Source of the DNA: JAGVSV01 sp050952845
GTDB taxonomy: Bacteria > Bacillota > Clostridia > Christensenellales > Aristaeellaceae
DNA length: 64,000 bases
Assembly (NCBI GenBank): GCA_050952845.1
Contig: JBMNLP010000001.1
Coordinates: 3,286,001-3,350,000, forward strand
Direction of reading: 5' to 3'
Shown: positions 34,268-42,812 of the stretch, in pieces
Layout of the letters: the number at the start of each line of letters is the position of its first letter
Numbering within the stretch: position 1 is the stretch's first letter
The notes under the pieces: generated by a model
Database searches by the model: none
What the model saw: only the letters and a program-made list of their open reading frames with translations
What the model was told of the DNA's origin: nothing
Translations under genes and position numbers: made by a program

Positions 34268-34316
34268 GAGAAGGTTGTGTATCCGAAACTTCAACGGCAT
34301 TCTGTGAAAGGAGGGA
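34206..34316 (+). repeat. Direct repeat of the permease 3' end
   Basis: 34206-34245 (TGTATCCGATGTTTCAACGG...) recurs at 34278-34316 as TGTATCCGAAACTTCAACGG... with a few changes. The second copy is non-coding and carries GAAAGGAGG, so the coding sequence has become a ribosome-binding-like sequence in the leader of the binding protein. Confidence 0.8.
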
Positions 34317-34390
34317 TAAAAACAACTGAAAGTTGGTAAAAAACGCCACAGAATGAATCTATGCATAATAAAAACAAGGAGGAAGCTCCA

Positions 34391-36037
34391 ATGAAAACCA
34401 AACGGTTAGCATCTTTCATTCTCACCATCGTGATGTTGTGCTCCCTGGCAACGGTTTTTGCCGAGGGGACGGAACTGCGCACTGTAACGATCCTTGCGCC
34501 GCTTTACCGGCCAAACTCCGTGCACTCCCTGGAAAACCGTGACGAATACCCCACTTGGCAGGAAATGAACCGCCAGTTGGCGGCGCGCGGTTTGACCATT
34601 GATTTTGAAGGGGTCGTCAACGAACAGTATGAAACCGTTCTCAATACCCGCCTGGCGTCAGGCAATCTCCCTGACATTATCGCCACGCATGGTTACGTCA
34701 GCGATGCGCAGGCTGTAACCTATGGTGACAACGGCTTGTTCCTGGATATTATTGAGCTGTTCAACACATATGATGAGGATGGAAGCATCCTCAAGTTCTG
34801 GGAGGAGGAGTTCCCGGATATATTCGGCTTCCTGTCCACCCCGGAAGGGCGCATCTATTGGGTGCCCTACATGTATAAGTTCAGCTTTATCACGGGCGAA
34901 GAATATTGCGCTACCGCGCATACCCTGAGCGTTCGCAAGGATTGGATGGACAAGGTAGGCCTCGAGTGGAATGTCAACATGACCGTGGATGAGCTGTACG
35001 ACGCGCTGGTTGCTTTCAGGGAGCAGGATGTCAATGGCAACGGCGTAGCAGATGAGGTTGTGAACATTTCGATTGATAGCTTCACCAATGGCATTGCGCA
35101 GGCATTCGGATTGCCAGCTACACTGGCTAGTGTTACGAGCCGCAGTGACAAAATCATGTGTCCCTGGTACGAGGAGGGCATTGTCGACTATATCGCGTAT
35201 ATGAAGAAGCTGTATGAGGCTGGTGTTATCAATACCAGCACCATTGGTGCCGGCGAGGTAGGCACACAGCTGCGGGTGGAAAACAAGGTGGCGCTGGAGT
35301 ACAGCTATGTTGCGCAGCTATGGCTGGAAGGCGATGTTGTTGGCGTAGAAGGCGTGGAGTATGCGCCGACATTCCTGAGGCGCTCGGCAGACAGCGACGA
35401 TTTTATCGTGTATCGCGAAGGCGTGGTGATGGGATACGCAAGTAAGTGGGTGGTCACCAAATACGCGAAGGACCTGCAGGCGGTAACGGATTTGTTTGAC
35501 TACATCTTCACGACTGACTACTCTGAGCTGCTGCATTGGGGAATCGAAGGGTTGTCCTTCAAGTATGATGAACACGGGGCGCGCAAGCTAAACTGGATGT
35601 TTGCCGAGATCAGCGATATTCCGGATTTCCGCGATAGCTGGGTTGGCCTGTTTCTGGAGCAGGCATTGCCTGGGGTTGGTGTTTTGAATCAGTTTCCTCT
35701 TGATCGTGTGATTCGGGAAACAACCTATATAGGGCTCCCGGTTGAATCCAAAGACATCGCGGCTACCTGGATATATGAACACCACCATGACATGTGGAGC
35801 GAGCATAATACGCCGCTGTTAGCGATGATCACCGCTGAGGAGACCGAGGTTCTCAACCGCGTGGAAACAGCCTTGAGTTCCTATTCAAAGGAGCTTCTTG
35901 TCGATCTGATCGTGGGCAACCGGCCATTGGAGAAATTGGATGAATACATCGAGGAGATGAAGTCGTTGGGCTTGGACGAGTACCTCCAGGTGTTCCAGGC
36001 GCGGCATGACAGGTTTGTAGCGTTTAAGGAAAGGTAA
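34391..36037 (+). CDS. Extracellular sugar-binding protein of ABC importer
   Basis: 548 residues from the ATG at 34391, with AAGGAGG 8 bases upstream. Signal peptide MKTKRLASFILTIVMLCSLA with probable cleavage near VFAEG; no clear lipobox. Its size fits LplA-like oligosaccharide binding proteins. It is unusual in being last in the operon, behind both permeases. It is followed by a strong terminator and then a type B element. Confidence 0.88.
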   Translation: MKTKRLASFILTIVMLCSLATVFAEGTELRTVTILAPLYRPNSVHSLENRDEYPTWQEMNRQLAARGLTIDFEGVVNEQYETVLNTRLASGNLPDIIATHGYVSDAQAVTYGDNGLFLDIIELFNTYDEDGSILKFWEEEFPDIFGFLSTPEGRIYWVPYMYKFSFITGEEYCATAHTLSVRKDWMDKVGLEWNVNMTVDELYDALVAFREQDVNGNGVADEVVNISIDSFTNGIAQAFGLPATLASVTSRSDKIMCPWYEEGIVDYIAYMKKLYEAGVINTSTIGAGEVGTQLRVENKVALEYSYVAQLWLEGDVVGVEGVEYAPTFLRRSADSDDFIVYREGVVMGYASKWVVTKYAKDLQAVTDLFDYIFTTDYSELLHWGIEGLSFKYDEHGARKLNWMFAEISDIPDFRDSWVGLFLEQALPGVGVLNQFPLDRVIRETTYIGLPVESKDIAATWIYEHHHDMWSEHNTPLLAMITAEETEVLNRVETALSSYSKELLVDLIVGNRPLEKLDEYIEEMKSLGLDEYLQVFQARHDRFVAFKER

Positions 36038-36062
36038 GCAATCACGAGAGATCATTATAGCT

Positions 36063-36096
36063 TTGCGCGCAGGGGTTCAAAAACCTCTGCGCGCAA
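36063..36096 (+). terminator. Terminator of the rightward ABC operon
   Basis: TTGCGCGCAGGGGTT (36063-36077) pairs with AACCTCTGCGCGCAA (36082-36096), one G-T pair, 4-base loop. No T run follows. Confidence 0.7.
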
Positions 36097-36134
36097 GTGC
36101 TAAAGCGGCATTTTGTCACGTCCGCATTATCATT

Positions 36135-36297
36135 TAGAGCAAATTAACTTATCATATCGCAGTCGCAGACTTGTCTTTTTGCCTCTGGCTGTGTCGCTGT
36201 TCACTTGTCGTAGCGCTGCTACGCCTGCGTTCACGCTCCTTGCCAGAGACAAAAATCCTGCGCCGCTTTGTGCGCCACGATTGCGTAATTTGCTCTA
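36135..36297 (+). mobile_element. Foldback element type B, complete copy
   Basis: Element 36137-36295 (159 bp) with TA at 36135-36136 and 36296-36297. The ends GAGCAAATTA and TAATTTGCTC are perfect inverted repeats in this copy. The inner dyad is CGTAGCGCTGCTACGC. Confidence 0.9.
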
Positions 36298-36322
36298 GAG
36301 CAAATTACGCCATCATGGCGCA
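36298..36322 (-). mobile_element. Type B element end remnant abutting the complete copy
   Basis: GAGCAAATTACGCCATCATG matches the reverse complement of a type B right end. Together with the neighbour it makes the 20-bp palindrome AATTTGCTCTAGAGCAAATT. It overlaps the 3' end of the GH51 gene, which takes its last two codons and TGA stop from it. Confidence 0.75.
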
Positions 36323-37815
36323 GCATCCGCAATCGTCAGCACCACAACGCTGGCTGCTGGTAAATCCACCTGCGGTTGGCTTGTCAGATCCAGGGTGTAG
36401 GTGGTGGGCGTCACGTTGGTCGGGTTTTCAAAGGTGTTGTGCGCCCTGGGGTCAGTCGCGCTGAGCACTGCCACACTTGCCTGCCCGCCCAATGGACGGC
36501 CAATGCTGTCCAGGACGACTGTGCGGCTTTCCGTCACGCTTAAGTTGACCAGCGACAAGGTCACCGTTCCCGCCTTTTCAGAGGCAGATGCGCTCAGCAG
36601 GCTGAGCGGCTCATAGCCTTCCTTTTCATACACCGGCGCCGCCAAAGACACATGAAGGTGCCTGCCGTCCTGATGCCCCTTGAACATGTTGAACACATGG
36701 TAGTTGGGCGTCTCCACAAAATGCGGTCCCCCCGCGAGGTACAGGGAATGCAGGTTGTTGCATAGCTGGGCGACGTTCGCCATGACCACGCTGTCACAGC
36801 GGTTGTTGAACATGTTCAGCGTCATGGCTGCTACCACCGCATCGCGCATGGTGCTTTGCTGCTCAAACAGGTTATAACCCCGGCTTGGCCCGCTGCCATC
36901 CGGATGCCAGCATCCCCATTCGTCCACCACCAAGCCAATCTCGCGGCTTAAATCGAACTCGTTCATGGCAGCGCGATGGTCATCCAGCACCTGCTGCATG
37001 AAGTCCGCCTGCAGCAGCTGCTGATACCATTCGTCCTCAGTGAATGCTGTGGGGTTGCCGGCTTTGCCGCAATAGTAATGCACGCTCATGCCATATGCCT
37101 TGGCTTCATGCCATTTCCGCGATGCATACGCCTGCATGAGCCGCCGGGTCCACTCGATATCATGCCCGTTGGCGCCGCACATGATGAACTTGAGCTTGCC
37201 CTTATCCAGGCTGTTGATGACGGTGCTGTACCTGATAAACTCATCCGCGCAGCCTTCCGGGGTCATCTGCCCGCCCCCGCCCCAGTTTTCGTTGCCGATG
37301 CCCCAATACACCACGTCAAACGGCTGCGGCGCACCGTTTTTTTCACGTTCCAGCGCCAGACTGCTCAGCCCCTGGGGGATGTTGCAGTACTCCACCCAGT
37401 TTCTGATATGCAGCGGCGTCACGCTTGTCATATTAGCTGCAATGTAAGGCTCCGCGCCCACCAGCCTGCAAAACTGAATAAACTCATGCGTGCCGACATG
37501 GTTTGGTTCAGCGCGCTTGTCATGCGAATACCACCAGTTGATGCGGGTAGGCCGCTCCCCGCGGGGGCCGATGCCATCCCGCCAGTCGTATGTTTCAGCA
37601 AAGCAGCCGCCCGGCCACCGCAGCACCGGGGGATTGATGGCCTTGAAGCTGTCCACCAGCTTTTTCCTGAACCCGTTTACATGCTCAACGCCGCTGTCCT
37701 CCCCGACCCAGAGGCCATCATAAAAGACGCCGCCGATGTGCTCGGCAAAGTGACCATAAATGTTCCTGTTGATCCGGCCTTTTGACTGACGAAAATCCAC
37801 CAATACCTTGTTCAT
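36313..37815 (-). CDS. Alpha-L-arabinofuranosidase, GH51 (second copy)
   Basis: 500 residues. ATG at 37815 with AGGAGGA 5-6 bases upstream. The acid/base glutamate E176 is in GIGNENWGGGG and the nucleophile E299 in VVDEWGCW; RWPGGCFAE is near residue 66. No signal peptide. It is last of a leftward operon after a TIM-barrel isomerase and a UroD-like protein. It is divergent from the GH51 at 1848-3341, so the two may cleave different linkages. The C-terminal codons come from a type B element remnant. Confidence 0.93.
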   Translation of the reverse strand: MNKVLVDFRQSKGRINRNIYGHFAEHIGGVFYDGLWVGEDSGVEHVNGFRKKLVDSFKAINPPVLRWPGGCFAETYDWRDGIGPRGERPTRINWWYSHDKRAEPNHVGTHEFIQFCRLVGAEPYIAANMTSVTPLHIRNWVEYCNIPQGLSSLALEREKNGAPQPFDVVYWGIGNENWGGGGQMTPEGCADEFIRYSTVINSLDKGKLKFIMCGANGHDIEWTRRLMQAYASRKWHEAKAYGMSVHYYCGKAGNPTAFTEDEWYQQLLQADFMQQVLDDHRAAMNEFDLSREIGLVVDEWGCWHPDGSGPSRGYNLFEQQSTMRDAVVAAMTLNMFNNRCDSVVMANVAQLCNNLHSLYLAGGPHFVETPNYHVFNMFKGHQDGRHLHVSLAAPVYEKEGYEPLSLLSASASEKAGTVTLSLVNLSVTESRTVVLDSIGRPLGGQASVAVLSATDPRAHNTFENPTNVTPTTYTLDLTSQPQVDLPAASVVVLTIADAAP

Positions 37816-37864
37816 ATGTTCCTCCTGATTCAGCCCGTTGCAAACCTGAACACAGGCTTCAACG

Positions 37865-39094
37865 TCAATAGTTCATGACGGTTTCTTTTACCACCCGTTC
37901 CCAGCGGGTAAGGTTGTCGGGCCGGTAACAGACGGACGATATGTCCTTCAGGGTGAACTCGCACGGCGTGCCGTTTCTGCGGCACGCATCCAGCGTATCC
38001 AGAATATCCAGCCGCAGCGCCTCCTCGTCCAGTACAGGCACGGCAACGGCGGCAGGGTTGGGCTTGCGCGCCAGCACATAGTCTCCGCCCATCTGCTCAG
38101 CCGCTGCATGCACATCCGCCCAGGGCGTGATGGATATTTTGCGCAGGTTGGGCAGCTTTTTAACCACGTCGATTTTCCGGTCCAGCGGCTCGCAGCAGCC
38201 GTAGTATACCAGGCCAAACCCCTTGAAGAACTCCCTGGCATATTCAATTTCAAATGCATCATGCATCGCCGGCGACACGGCGGAAAAGATCTGCGCTGTG
38301 CCGCGCCCCCAGAGGTTTTGACGCGTCACAGGGCCTGAAACATCGCCGGGCAGCTCGTCAACAAGGCCGGCTGTGCAGTGCAGCACAGGCATGTAAGCGT
38401 CCAGTAGGCCCATGGCCTCCAGCTTGTCCAGGGTGGCGATGCGGATGTCGGTGATGCGCCGCATCAGGGCATGTATGAATTCCGGCCTGTCCACCAGGTC
38501 CACCATCAGGGGTTCGGCGCCGCGCCACATGGACAGGTCATCCCAGGGCATAAAAAAGCCGGCATGCGTGACGCCTGTCATGCGGATGGGCAGGATGTCG
38601 CCGAATATCCCCTCCAGGCGCTCCCGGCGCGCATCGTCCAGCGCCTGATCTACCATGATCTCGGGTACATGCAGCTTTTCCAGCGCCTCCCAATCCGGCA
38701 GCTGGTCGTGGTAGCGGTGAGCAACGATGTGGTTGCCCTGGTCAGCGGCAAGGGTGTCCTCCTCGACTGTAACGCCGATGCTGCCGATGTGCACGCTGCG
38801 GTGCAGGGCAAAGAACGGCTTCACCAGCATATCGCCGGGGCAGTGCGCCCACTGGTACAGCGTGCGGCGAAATGCCAGCTCCACTGCGCGCAGATAACTA
38901 TCCTCGCAGTATAGATCCAGCTCGTGGGCATGGTTCAGCTGGTTCCAGGGCAATTCATCCAGCAACACCACCGGACGGATGGGGTTCAGCCCGTTCAGCG
39001 CCCGGTACAGCCGGGCGGTGTCCGCCATCACGGGTAAATGCGCAATCTCCGCAACCTTTGAAGCCAGAGCGCGCAGGATGTCACGGTCAGCCAT
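37865..39094 (-). CDS. UroD-like family protein of unknown role
   Basis: 409 residues, GGAGG 7 bases before the ATG. It has barrel-type sequence with GLVYYGCCEPLDRKIDVVKK and ISITPWADVHAAAEQMGG, which resemble the C-terminal half of uroporphyrinogen decarboxylase-fold proteins. It differs strongly from the other UroD-like protein at 30617. Middle gene of an operon with an isomerase/epimerase and GH51. No haem pathway context; catalytic role unknown. Confidence 0.7.
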   Translation of the reverse strand: MADRDILRALASKVAEIAHLPVMADTARLYRALNGLNPIRPVVLLDELPWNQLNHAHELDLYCEDSYLRAVELAFRRTLYQWAHCPGDMLVKPFFALHRSVHIGSIGVTVEEDTLAADQGNHIVAHRYHDQLPDWEALEKLHVPEIMVDQALDDARRERLEGIFGDILPIRMTGVTHAGFFMPWDDLSMWRGAEPLMVDLVDRPEFIHALMRRITDIRIATLDKLEAMGLLDAYMPVLHCTAGLVDELPGDVSGPVTRQNLWGRGTAQIFSAVSPAMHDAFEIEYAREFFKGFGLVYYGCCEPLDRKIDVVKKLPNLRKISITPWADVHAAAEQMGGDYVLARKPNPAAVAVPVLDEEALRLDILDTLDACRRNGTPCEFTLKDISSVCYRPDNLTRWERVVKETVMNY

Positions 39095-39160
39095 GGGATT
39101 ACCTCCGATGCTTTTTATGTTTCTCCAGGACGCTCATCATATAATTGAAACAACGGGATA

Positions 39161-40015
39161 TTAGCGATTGCAGTGCTCCTCAATCGCAATACTGCATTCT
39201 GCCAGCAGCGCCTTCAATGCCTCCGCGGCGGCAGCCCATTGCTGCGCCGGGCTGCCCGGCACCACCGTGCTGCCCGCCAGGTGCGGTTCCAGGCTGAAAA
39301 AGCCCTTAAAGTCGGTGCGGGCGATGTCAGCCAGTATCTCCCGCACGCAACCGTCGCCATCCCCCACGAGGCGGTGGGGATTGTCCTGATCCCCGGAGCG
39401 CCTTGTCACGCTGTCCTTCATATGAAAATATCGTACCCACGGTTTAACCGCCTGCCAGGCAACAAAAACATCCTCCCCTGCCTGCACATAGTTGGACGGA
39501 TCGAATATCAGCGCGAAATTGTCATCGCCCAGTGTCCTGGCTAAGTCAGCGTTTTGCGCCGCCCGCTCGCCGTATATGCCGCCCTCGTTCTCATGCAGCA
39601 GCATCACACCGCTGCCCTTGGCGGCATCTTTCAGCGCACGCAGGTGCGCCATCACCTCATCCCGGTGGCGCGCATGCGTGCCTGGAGGCATATAAAAGGA
39701 AAACAGGCGGATGCCCCCGCAGCGCAGCGCCTGCGCCACCTCCACTAAGTTTTTAAACAAATCCAGCACCGGCTGAAACGGCTCGTCGATGGGGGTTTTG
39801 CCAATCGGGCTGCCCAGCGCCGATACGATGAACCCCCTGTCCGTCAGCCTGTTGTACAGCCCTTTTGCCTCCCGGGGAGAATACTGTGCGATGCTGCGCC
39901 CATCCACGCCCCGCAGCTCGATGGCATGGACGCCCACTTTCGCCATCACGTCCATCTGGACATCCAGCGATGGATCAATCTCGTCGCCAAACCCGCTAAG
40001 CCATGCCGTTGCCAT
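39161..40015 (-). CDS. Sugar phosphate isomerase/epimerase-like TIM barrel
   Basis: 284 residues from ATG 40015, with AGGAGGG about 9 bases upstream; the frame extends to 40090 without a site. It belongs to the xylose isomerase-like (AP endonuclease 2) superfamily. Probable metal ligands are visible in LLHENEGG, IFDPSNY, YFHMKD and FSLEPH. First gene of the operon that ends with GH51, so it probably isomerises a released sugar or derivative (inference). Confidence 0.85.
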   Translation of the reverse strand: MATAWLSGFGDEIDPSLDVQMDVMAKVGVHAIELRGVDGRSIAQYSPREAKGLYNRLTDRGFIVSALGSPIGKTPIDEPFQPVLDLFKNLVEVAQALRCGGIRLFSFYMPPGTHARHRDEVMAHLRALKDAAKGSGVMLLHENEGGIYGERAAQNADLARTLGDDNFALIFDPSNYVQAGEDVFVAWQAVKPWVRYFHMKDSVTRRSGDQDNPHRLVGDGDGCVREILADIARTDFKGFFSLEPHLAGSTVVPGSPAQQWAAAAEALKALLAECSIAIEEHCNR

Positions 40016-40061
40016 TGGTTTTGTCCCTCCTGCCCTATTGATACAGCCATCCGATGGGATG

Positions 40062-40090
40062 ATCATATCAACCGCATCGGAGAATGTCAA
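40062..40090 (-). promoter_or_regulatory. Promoter of the isomerase/UroD-like/GH51 operon
   Basis: Minus-strand TTGACA (40085-40090), 17 bp, TATGAT (40062-40067). Confidence 0.75.
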
Positions 40091-40102
40091 TAAATATTGC
40101 GT

Positions 40103-40131
40103 TTGACAAATACAGCAAACAAGCTTACAAT
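40103..40131 (+). promoter_or_regulatory. Promoter of mgtE leader
   Basis: TTGACA (40103-40108), 17 bp, TACAAT (40126-40131). It is back-to-back with the leftward promoter 13 bases away. Confidence 0.75.
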
Positions 40132-40137
40132 AACCGC

Positions 40138-40330
40138 ATTCTGGCTGTAAGGAGGTGGCACTGCAATGGATGACGGCTTAGGATGTCAGGCTGGCGACGG
40201 CATTCCGCGAGGGCTGCGCATCCATGGCGCGCCGCTTCGCTGAGCTGCATCGCTTCCTATTGACATACGCCGCCGTTGCCCGTTTGCCGGCGTCCTTTTT
40301 GTCCGCCTTTGCACTGCCTGAAATCGCGCG
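40138..40330 (+). ncRNA. Structured mgtE leader with terminator, candidate M-box riboswitch
   Basis: About 200 nt of untranslated leader. It ends with an intrinsic terminator: ACGCCG (40267-40272) pairs with CGGCGT (40288-40293), then CCTTTTT. The part just before it (AGCTGCATCGCTTCCTAT, then TGACATACGCCGC) resembles the 3' core of the M-box Mg2+ riboswitch, and TGTAAGGAGGTGGCAC could be a variant of its 5' core. The match is by eye and imperfect. Confidence 0.45.
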
Positions 40331-40342
40331 GAGGTGATGAAT

Positions 40343-41695
40343 TTGGATTGGGAACGTATTGAGGAAAAGCTGCACAGCCTGCTGGATGAAAACCGGCACG
40401 GGCAGCTTCGTGGCGCCCTGATGATGCTGAACGCTGTGGATATCGCTAATTTTATGAAACAGCTGAACGCAGAAAAGCTGTTGCTGATGTTCCGCATCCT
40501 GCCCAAGGACCTGTCTGCGGAAGTGTTCAGCTACATGGACAGCGACCAGCAGGAAACGCTTGTCAACAGCATCGGCGATGCCGAGATCACCGCGCTGATC
40601 GACGAAATGTTTGTCGATGACGCCGTCGATTTTTTAGAGGAGCTGCCCGCCAACGCGGTTAAAAGGGTGCTGCAAAACACCGATCCCCGCACGCGCGCGG
40701 TGATCAACCAGTTTCTCAAATACCCGGAGCATTCCGCCGGCTCCCTGATGACCATTGAATACTGCGAGTTTAAACCCGGCACGAACGTACGGGAAGCATT
40801 GAATATCATCAAAGAAACCGGTGTGGACAAGGAAACCGTGTACACCCTGTACCTGGTGGACGAACAGCGGCGCCTGATCGGCACCGTGCCGCTGCATAAG
40901 GCGCTGGTAGTAGAGGACACCACGCTGCTTGTGCACCTGATGGATCCGTTTCTGCTGTCGGTGAACACCCTGGACGACCAGGAGCACGTGGCTGACACCG
41001 TGCGCAAATACCACCTGATGTCCATCCCGGTGGTGGATGGTGAAGGCCGCCTCGTAGGCATCATCACCAGCGACGACATCATGGACGTCATTGAAGCCGA
41101 AAACACAGAGGACTTTGAAAAGATGTCCGGCCTTGCGCCCGCGGGCGTTCCCTATTTCAAAACCGGCATCTTTAAAATGGCGGGCAACCGCCTGCCCTGG
41201 CTGATGATCCTGATGTTCACCTCCATCCTGTCGGGCGCCATCATCGCTAAATTTGAAAGCGTACTGGCTTTCAGCGTGCTGCTGTCGGCTTCCATTCCCA
41301 TGCTGATGGACACGGGCGGCAACTGCGGCCAGCAGGCATCCACGCTGATGGTCCGCGGCATGGCGCTGGGCGAAGTAAGCTTCAGCGACCTGTTCCGCGT
41401 GCTGTGGACGGAGGCGCGCGTGGGGTTGATCGTAGGCCTTGCGCTATCTTCGGTGACTTTTTTGCGGCTTCTTCTGATCAACAGCGCTACGGTGACGATG
41501 GCTTTTGTGATATCCATCAGCCTGTATGCCACGGTGGTCATCGCCAAGTCCATCGGCTGCGTGCTGCCCCTGCTGGCTCAGCGCCTCAACATGGACCCGG
41601 CCATTGCCGCTTCTCCCCTGATTACCACGCTGGTGGACGCCGCCAGCCTGTTTATTTACTTTACAATTGCATCCAGCCTGGGCCTGGTGGCATAA
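40343..41695 (+). CDS. mgtE: Magnesium transporter MgtE
   Basis: About 450 residues. GGAGGTGAT at 40330-40338 sets the start: TTG at 40343 has a spacing of 8, whereas the in-frame ATG 40337 lies inside the site. It has the cytoplasmic N domain, two CBS domains (VREALNIIKETG and LMSIPVVDGEGRLVGIITSDDI) and a five-helix pore with the signature LMDTGGNCGQQAS. It is a Mg2+-gated channel of the inner membrane. It stands alone behind a leader with a terminator and is followed by a type A element. Confidence 0.95.
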   Translation: MDWERIEEKLHSLLDENRHGQLRGALMMLNAVDIANFMKQLNAEKLLLMFRILPKDLSAEVFSYMDSDQQETLVNSIGDAEITALIDEMFVDDAVDFLEELPANAVKRVLQNTDPRTRAVINQFLKYPEHSAGSLMTIEYCEFKPGTNVREALNIIKETGVDKETVYTLYLVDEQRRLIGTVPLHKALVVEDTTLLVHLMDPFLLSVNTLDDQEHVADTVRKYHLMSIPVVDGEGRLVGIITSDDIMDVIEAENTEDFEKMSGLAPAGVPYFKTGIFKMAGNRLPWLMILMFTSILSGAIIAKFESVLAFSVLLSASIPMLMDTGGNCGQQASTLMVRGMALGEVSFSDLFRVLWTEARVGLIVGLALSSVTFLRLLLINSATVTMAFVISISLYATVVIAKSIGCVLPLLAQRLNMDPAIAASPLITTLVDAASLFIYFTIASSLGLVA

Positions 41696-41734
41696 TTTCG
41701 CCTGCATAAGAAGGGGGAGGGATTTGGAGACACT

Positions 41735-41898
41735 TATACCAACGTAAAACATTAATGCATCCAAAGGGACGAGGGATTTTGGCCTGCAGCGAGGAGCAGA
41801 CGAGGGAAGCGTAGCAGCGCTACGCTGACCGAGCAGCCGACAAAGCTACAAGACAAAAGACCCGGCACGACGATGCGTTCATGTTTGGAGTTGGTATA
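41735..41898 (-). mobile_element. Foldback element type A, copy 3 (reverse)
   Basis: ATACCAACG...GGAGTTGGTAT at 41736-41897. The left flank is TA; the right flank has lost one base relative to other copies (GTTGGTATAGG), so the duplication is not clean. It separates mgtE from the accessory island. Confidence 0.9.
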
Positions 41899-41929
41899 GG
41901 TGTAGAGGGTGCGCTTGGTTGCTTTTTTT

Positions 41930-42361
41930 CTAAGCTTCTGTTGTTAACAATGGCAAATCGTTTTTTACACGTAAGGGAAACATCCATACTTTGCGCATTT
42001 TACCATCTTCATCAGGCTGATATTCCTCATACGGTTCACCTGCGAGAGCAACAAGACCATGATATGTATACTGTTTCGGTTTCAAAACTTCAAATAAATG
42101 AATGTCTACACCATTGAAACGTGAATCATCAAGTGTTTTGTTCTGGCTTGCCCTGCGATCCTGATCGCCTTTTTTACCCATACCAGTGTAGTGAAGTATG
42201 TCTCCATACCATTTGTCCTCGTATAACCCTTTGGTATGATCAGATATTAGAACCAACGTATTAGTTCGTTTAGATCTACGCATACCACCCATGTTTCCGC
42301 ATTTGAATTCAGACACAATATCCGAATTACTAACTACTTGGCCAACTTTAAAACCAATCAT
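41930..42361 (-). CDS. Truncated SRA-like domain of a modification-dependent HNH restriction enzyme
   Basis: 143 residues, ATG at 42361 with GGAGG about 10 bases upstream. Segments RTNTLVLISDHTKGLYEDKW, LHYTGMGKKGDQ and HLFEVLKPKQYTYHG are typical of the SRA-like head domain of ScoMcrA-type restriction enzymes that recognise modified DNA. The usual C-terminal HNH nuclease domain is missing: the frame stops 32 bases from a type A element, suggesting truncation. The gene is AT-rich compared with the surroundings, a sign of transfer. It could be a stand-alone reader domain, but a remnant is more likely. Confidence 0.7.
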   Translation of the reverse strand: MIGFKVGQVVSNSDIVSEFKCGNMGGMRRSKRTNTLVLISDHTKGLYEDKWYGDILHYTGMGKKGDQDRRASQNKTLDDSRFNGVDIHLFEVLKPKQYTYHGLVALAGEPYEEYQPDEDGKMRKVWMFPLRVKNDLPLLTTEA

Positions 42362-42812
42362 TAGACAAAAAATCCTCCATTATCTTATTAGCTATAGAAT
42401 GTCTGCTGGGAGCAAATCATAGTTGCTTAATTCAAAAAAGTTAACCCAATTGTACTGGTCGTGGACTGAAAGATATCTTACCATCAATAATTGTACAATA
42501 ATAGGCTGATGTACTTCACCTCCCATGCAACTATCTTAGCATTTTAATTTGCACTTTTCAATAATTTTGCTTCGCACTTTTCAAACGCTTGGCTGTGCAG
42601 TTTCTTCATTTTAACTTACTTGTCATTACAACAAACTCCTGATTTGTTTCCATTATCATAATCAAACCCAAATTATTCATCATCAGAATTTATCCTGCCG
42701 GATCGATATATTCCTTTAGAACAAATTGCGCAAACATGTCAGTGCATGTCAGTATCCCCCTATGCTACCGTCCTGTTGATGGGCGAAACGTCCGATCAGA
42801 AGGAGGGAAGCA
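42362..42812. other. AT-rich gene-free stretch upstream of the primase-helicase
   Basis: 450 bases, clearly AT-rich, without a credible reading frame. It contains a CATGTCAGTG direct repeat near 42736 (CATGTCAGTGCATGTCAGTA) that could be a regulator site for the replication gene. Confidence 0.5.
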
